DNA from: JAVJSU01 sp040219275
GTDB taxonomy: Bacteria > Chloroflexota > Anaerolineae > Aggregatilineales > Phototrophicaceae
DNA length: 16,952 nt
NCBI GenBank assembly: GCA_040219275.1
Contig: JAVJSU010000005.1
Span: 1 to 16,952 of the forward strand
Direction: 5' to 3'
Part shown: piece after piece, positions 14,886-16,952 of the stretch
Position numbering within the stretch: the first letter of the stretch is position 1
How the letters are laid out: every line of letters begins with the position of its first letter
Notes under the pieces: model-generated
What the model was told of the DNA's origin: nothing
Databases searched by the model: none
The model's input: the letters and a program-made list of their open reading frames with translations, nothing else
Made by a program: the position numbers and the translations under genes

Positions 14886-15662
14886 TTATCCACCATATAT
14901 GGGATAAGCGGTGATCATGCGACCATCTCGAACTATCCATTCAATCACTACACCACCATGACTTCTGCCACGCCAAATATTTTCATAGCTTATTCCACGA
15001 ATAGGTTGTCTTGTTATCCAATCACGGATCACGCCGCCTATTCCTCTCCAATTACGAGGAGTTTCAACATTACGCATTAGTTGTCTATTGGAGCTTGCCA
15101 TTGCGGAATTGATATTGTCAAGTATCTGGTTAGATGTCCAGTTGGATGGAAACATACTATTAACCCGTCTTTGTCCACCACTACCTGCCATTGTTTTAGA
15201 TACCCAAATACCGTTTGCAGAATCCCATATGTCCACCGCCGCAGTATAAACACCGTTTGTATCTGGTGGATCAATTACTGCAACCACACGTCCATTTCTT
15301 CCAGAAACATGATGGTACCCTACAGCGTTACCATTCGCATCCACATAGCCATCAACAGTATGAATAAAAGCCGATGGTGGACACGTATTATGCACCAGCC
15401 ATTCGCCATCACCGACGAAGAAGGTGTGCGCCTCATCGACGGTGAGGTTCCACATATCCTGCGGCTCGGTGATGATTTCTAGCGATGTGACTGCACCCGT
15501 GCTTCCGTCAGATGTGCGGATGGGTTCGCCGATTTCGAGTTCGCCTGCGCCAAGCCATCCGCGCTCTTCGATGTAGAAGGAGTGGTCGGGTGTGGTGACA
15601 ATCAGTTCATCCCCAATGGTCAGGTATGCGATTTCTTCGTCGGTGTGGACATGGACAATACG
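14886..15662 (-). pseudogene. Orphan toxin cassette: partial HINT domain fused to EndoU-like nuclease
   Basis: An open frame of 258 codons begins right after the stop of the preceding gene and in the same frame, without a plausible start codon until an internal ATG at 15455. Residues 1-86 are the second half of a pretoxin HINT domain: TTPDHSFYIEERGWLGAGEL, GEPIRTSDG, NLTVDEAHTFFVGDGEWLVHN. The N-terminal block with the nucleophilic Cys is missing. Residues 87-258 resemble bacterial EndoU RNases: a GYHH histidine motif, a Lys in VSKTMAG, the MFPSNWTSNQILDNI stretch, and a GRMITAYP ending. The second catalytic His is not obvious. It looks like a displaced C-terminal module that becomes active only after HINT-mediated homologous recombination into a full-length toxin gene. 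It is marked as a pseudogene because it is not translatable as it stands. Confidence 0.72.
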
Positions 15663-16451
15663 TCAATCAAAATATGACAAAAGATCTTTTATCGATTTTT
15701 GTAGGTAAGTAATTTGATGACAATCTTGTTTACTAGATATTAAATTAGAATTTAGATCAAGCAGTTTATTCTTCATGGCTTCATCATCTCCTAAAATCAC
15801 ATCGTTGTCGGGATCATCAATCATCCATATCAGAGATAAAAGAGAATCGAGTATACTAGACACCTTTTTAAGACAATCGGCATTCTGAATTTTTTCAGGG
15901 ATATTGTAAACTGAAGTAATATATTCAGACACATTACTCAGCGACCACCCAATAATGTTATCCTCGAATACCAAGAATTCAAAGTCAATAGCAATGCGCA
16001 ATCTCTTCTCAATTCTGATCGGAGAGATTGTATTAAATAGGCTAATCATTAAATCATCCTTACCGAAGTAACAATGATTTAGTGACCAATAAATTGGGAA
16101 GTTAGCCTTATTTTCTAAAAATAAAATTGCATCTTGCGATTGACGCTGCTTAAATTCTTGCAAAACATTTCCATCGCTTAGTGATTTTCCTGTCTGAGAA
16201 AAAATAAACCCTTTTAGTCTTCCATAAATAGGATCAAATCTTAACTGATTTGGTACCATGTCCAAATCACCATAACCACCTATTGTCTTAAAGTAGAAAT
16301 CTGCTTGCTGATCAGATGATAAAACGGAGCTAAGATGTAGATATCTGGTACGAATATCAAATCTTGGAGCAATATCCAATAACTTACCAGGTTTAACCCG
16401 TACCTCGAAAGTTTCCCCTTTTCTCGTGTCACGTGACAACTTTAGCAACAT
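15663..16451 (-). CDS. Putative immunity protein of the upstream toxin cassette
   Basis: A 262-residue AT-rich gene, family not recognised. It looks soluble and mixed alpha/beta. It follows the toxin-like fragment at 16541-16795 and is immediately followed, in the same frame, by the HINT piece. That toxin-immunity-HINT order suggests an immunity role. The ATG at 16451 is preceded by a weak GGAT. About 25 codons upstream (from about 16526) also read as plausible protein in the same frame (for example GNYLYFDLDKIGYN) but offer no ATG, GTG or TTG, so the true start may have been lost or may be a rare codon. It is clearly more AT-rich than the adjoining HINT DNA. Confidence 0.55.
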   Translation of the reverse strand: MLLKLSRDTRKGETFEVRVKPGKLLDIAPRFDIRTRYLHLSSVLSSDQQADFYFKTIGGYGDLDMVPNQLRFDPIYGRLKGFIFSQTGKSLSDGNVLQEFKQRQSQDAILFLENKANFPIYWSLNHCYFGKDDLMISLFNTISPIRIEKRLRIAIDFEFLVFEDNIIGWSLSNVSEYITSVYNIPEKIQNADCLKKVSSILDSLLSLIWMIDDPDNDVILGDDEAMKNKLLDLNSNLISSKQDCHQITYLQKSIKDLLSYFD

Positions 16452-16540
16452 ATTATATCCAATCTTGTCTAAGTCAAAATATAAATAGTTACCCTCAATT
16501 GAAAATCTACAATATTCTAACTGATTGCTTGATTAACTTA

Positions 16541-16795
16541 CTAACGCATAATCATGTATGCTTGATTCATCCATTGGCGAAAATTATTTTGTTGTGTTGG
16601 GTTAACTGGTATTCTCCCATTCGTAATCATTCTTGAATTAATCGCAAAACCTGAATCTAGATCGGTTAAAATCCTTCTGTTACCAAAAAACCTTTGCCAT
16701 GCTTTGCGACCAGAGTCGCCGAGTGTTCCAGATGACCCGTAGGCGGTAATTACATTACCAAATCCTGATGGGAGGGAAAGACCTTCTGTTATCAC
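16541..16795 (-). pseudogene. C-terminal toxin-like fragment
   Basis: An 84-codon frame starting at a GTG without a ribosome site, seven bases downstream of an in-frame TGA (16802-16804). It contains GRKAWQRFFGNRRI and ends in QQNNFRQWMNQAYMIMR. Its size, Gly/Arg/Asn-rich character and location 89 bp before a putative immunity gene suggest the C-terminal end of a secreted toxin domain. It lacks an upstream HINT or delivery region within the window, so it may be the decayed end of the main toxin or another orphan cassette. The domain family was not recognised. Confidence 0.4.
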
Positions 16796-16952
16796 TGATC
16801 TTCACCCGATTTTGGTTCATCCGCACTTTATGTGAAAAGCAATATGTGAAGAGTGATGTGAAAGAATAAAATAGTGGTTTACATATTTGGCATCTGGAGT
16901 GGCAAGAGATCATCGGTACACTTCCATATACAATTGAAGGCTTTGAAATCGT

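Noticed and set aside
16870..16952. Plus-strand open frame running off the right edge (contains HLEWQEIIG)
   Set aside because: No start codon and under 30 codons; the minus strand also has an open frame. It cannot be decided from this window.
1..16952. CRISPR arrays, tRNA or rRNA genes
   Set aside because: No regularly spaced repeats, cloverleaf-like segments or rRNA-like stretches were seen by eye.

Overview
The window looks like a chromosomal stretch of a Chloroflexota bacterium, probably Anaerolineae-like. This is an inference from moderate GC, GTG starts, many exported proteins with long Thr/Pro linkers, and the gene mix. No rRNA, tRNA or other phylogenetic marker is present, so the assignment is tentative.

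Layout. (1) 1-2205: the 3' end of an aldo/keto reductase, then a complete IS701-like insertion sequence (379-1419) flanked by YTAR-type tetranucleotides, then an orphan LuxR/NarL-type regulator (1594-2205). (2) 2316-11524: a co-directional operon that looks like a type IV secretion/conjugation machine of the Gram-positive or monoderm kind. It encodes a secreted adhesin-like protein, a lipoprotein, a polytopic VirB6/TrbL-like channel protein, a bitopic protein whose extracellular part resembles an inactive sortase, a two-helix pilin-like peptide, a VirB3/PrgI-like protein and a VirB4 ATPase. The VirB4 gene stops shortly after Walker B. (3) 11388-13857, minus strand: a large serine recombinase whose 3' end runs antisense into the broken virB4, a Rho-independent terminator in its leader, and a small unknown ORF. 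(4) 14344-16795, minus strand: the distal end of a polymorphic-toxin locus. It holds a toxin-like fragment, a putative immunity gene, a HINT-EndoU toxin cassette with no start codon, a second putative immunity gene, and a decayed HINT relic.

The main unexpected structure is a 41-bp inverted repeat with 39 of 41 identical positions, at 2214-2254 and 14017-14057. It brackets exactly the secretion operon plus recombinase module (about 11.8 kb) and excludes the regulator and the toxin array. Each copy carries three alternating TCTTAG/CTAAGA blocks. It could be the end sequence of an unrecognised mobile or invertible unit, or a shared regulatory site.

How it fits together: the operon would build an envelope-spanning apparatus, but as assembled here virB4 is split or truncated by the recombinase-bearing segment. 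The toxin array shows the usual cassette logic of contact-dependent competition systems: displaced C-terminal toxin modules, each followed by an immunity gene and kept recombination-ready by a shared HINT segment.
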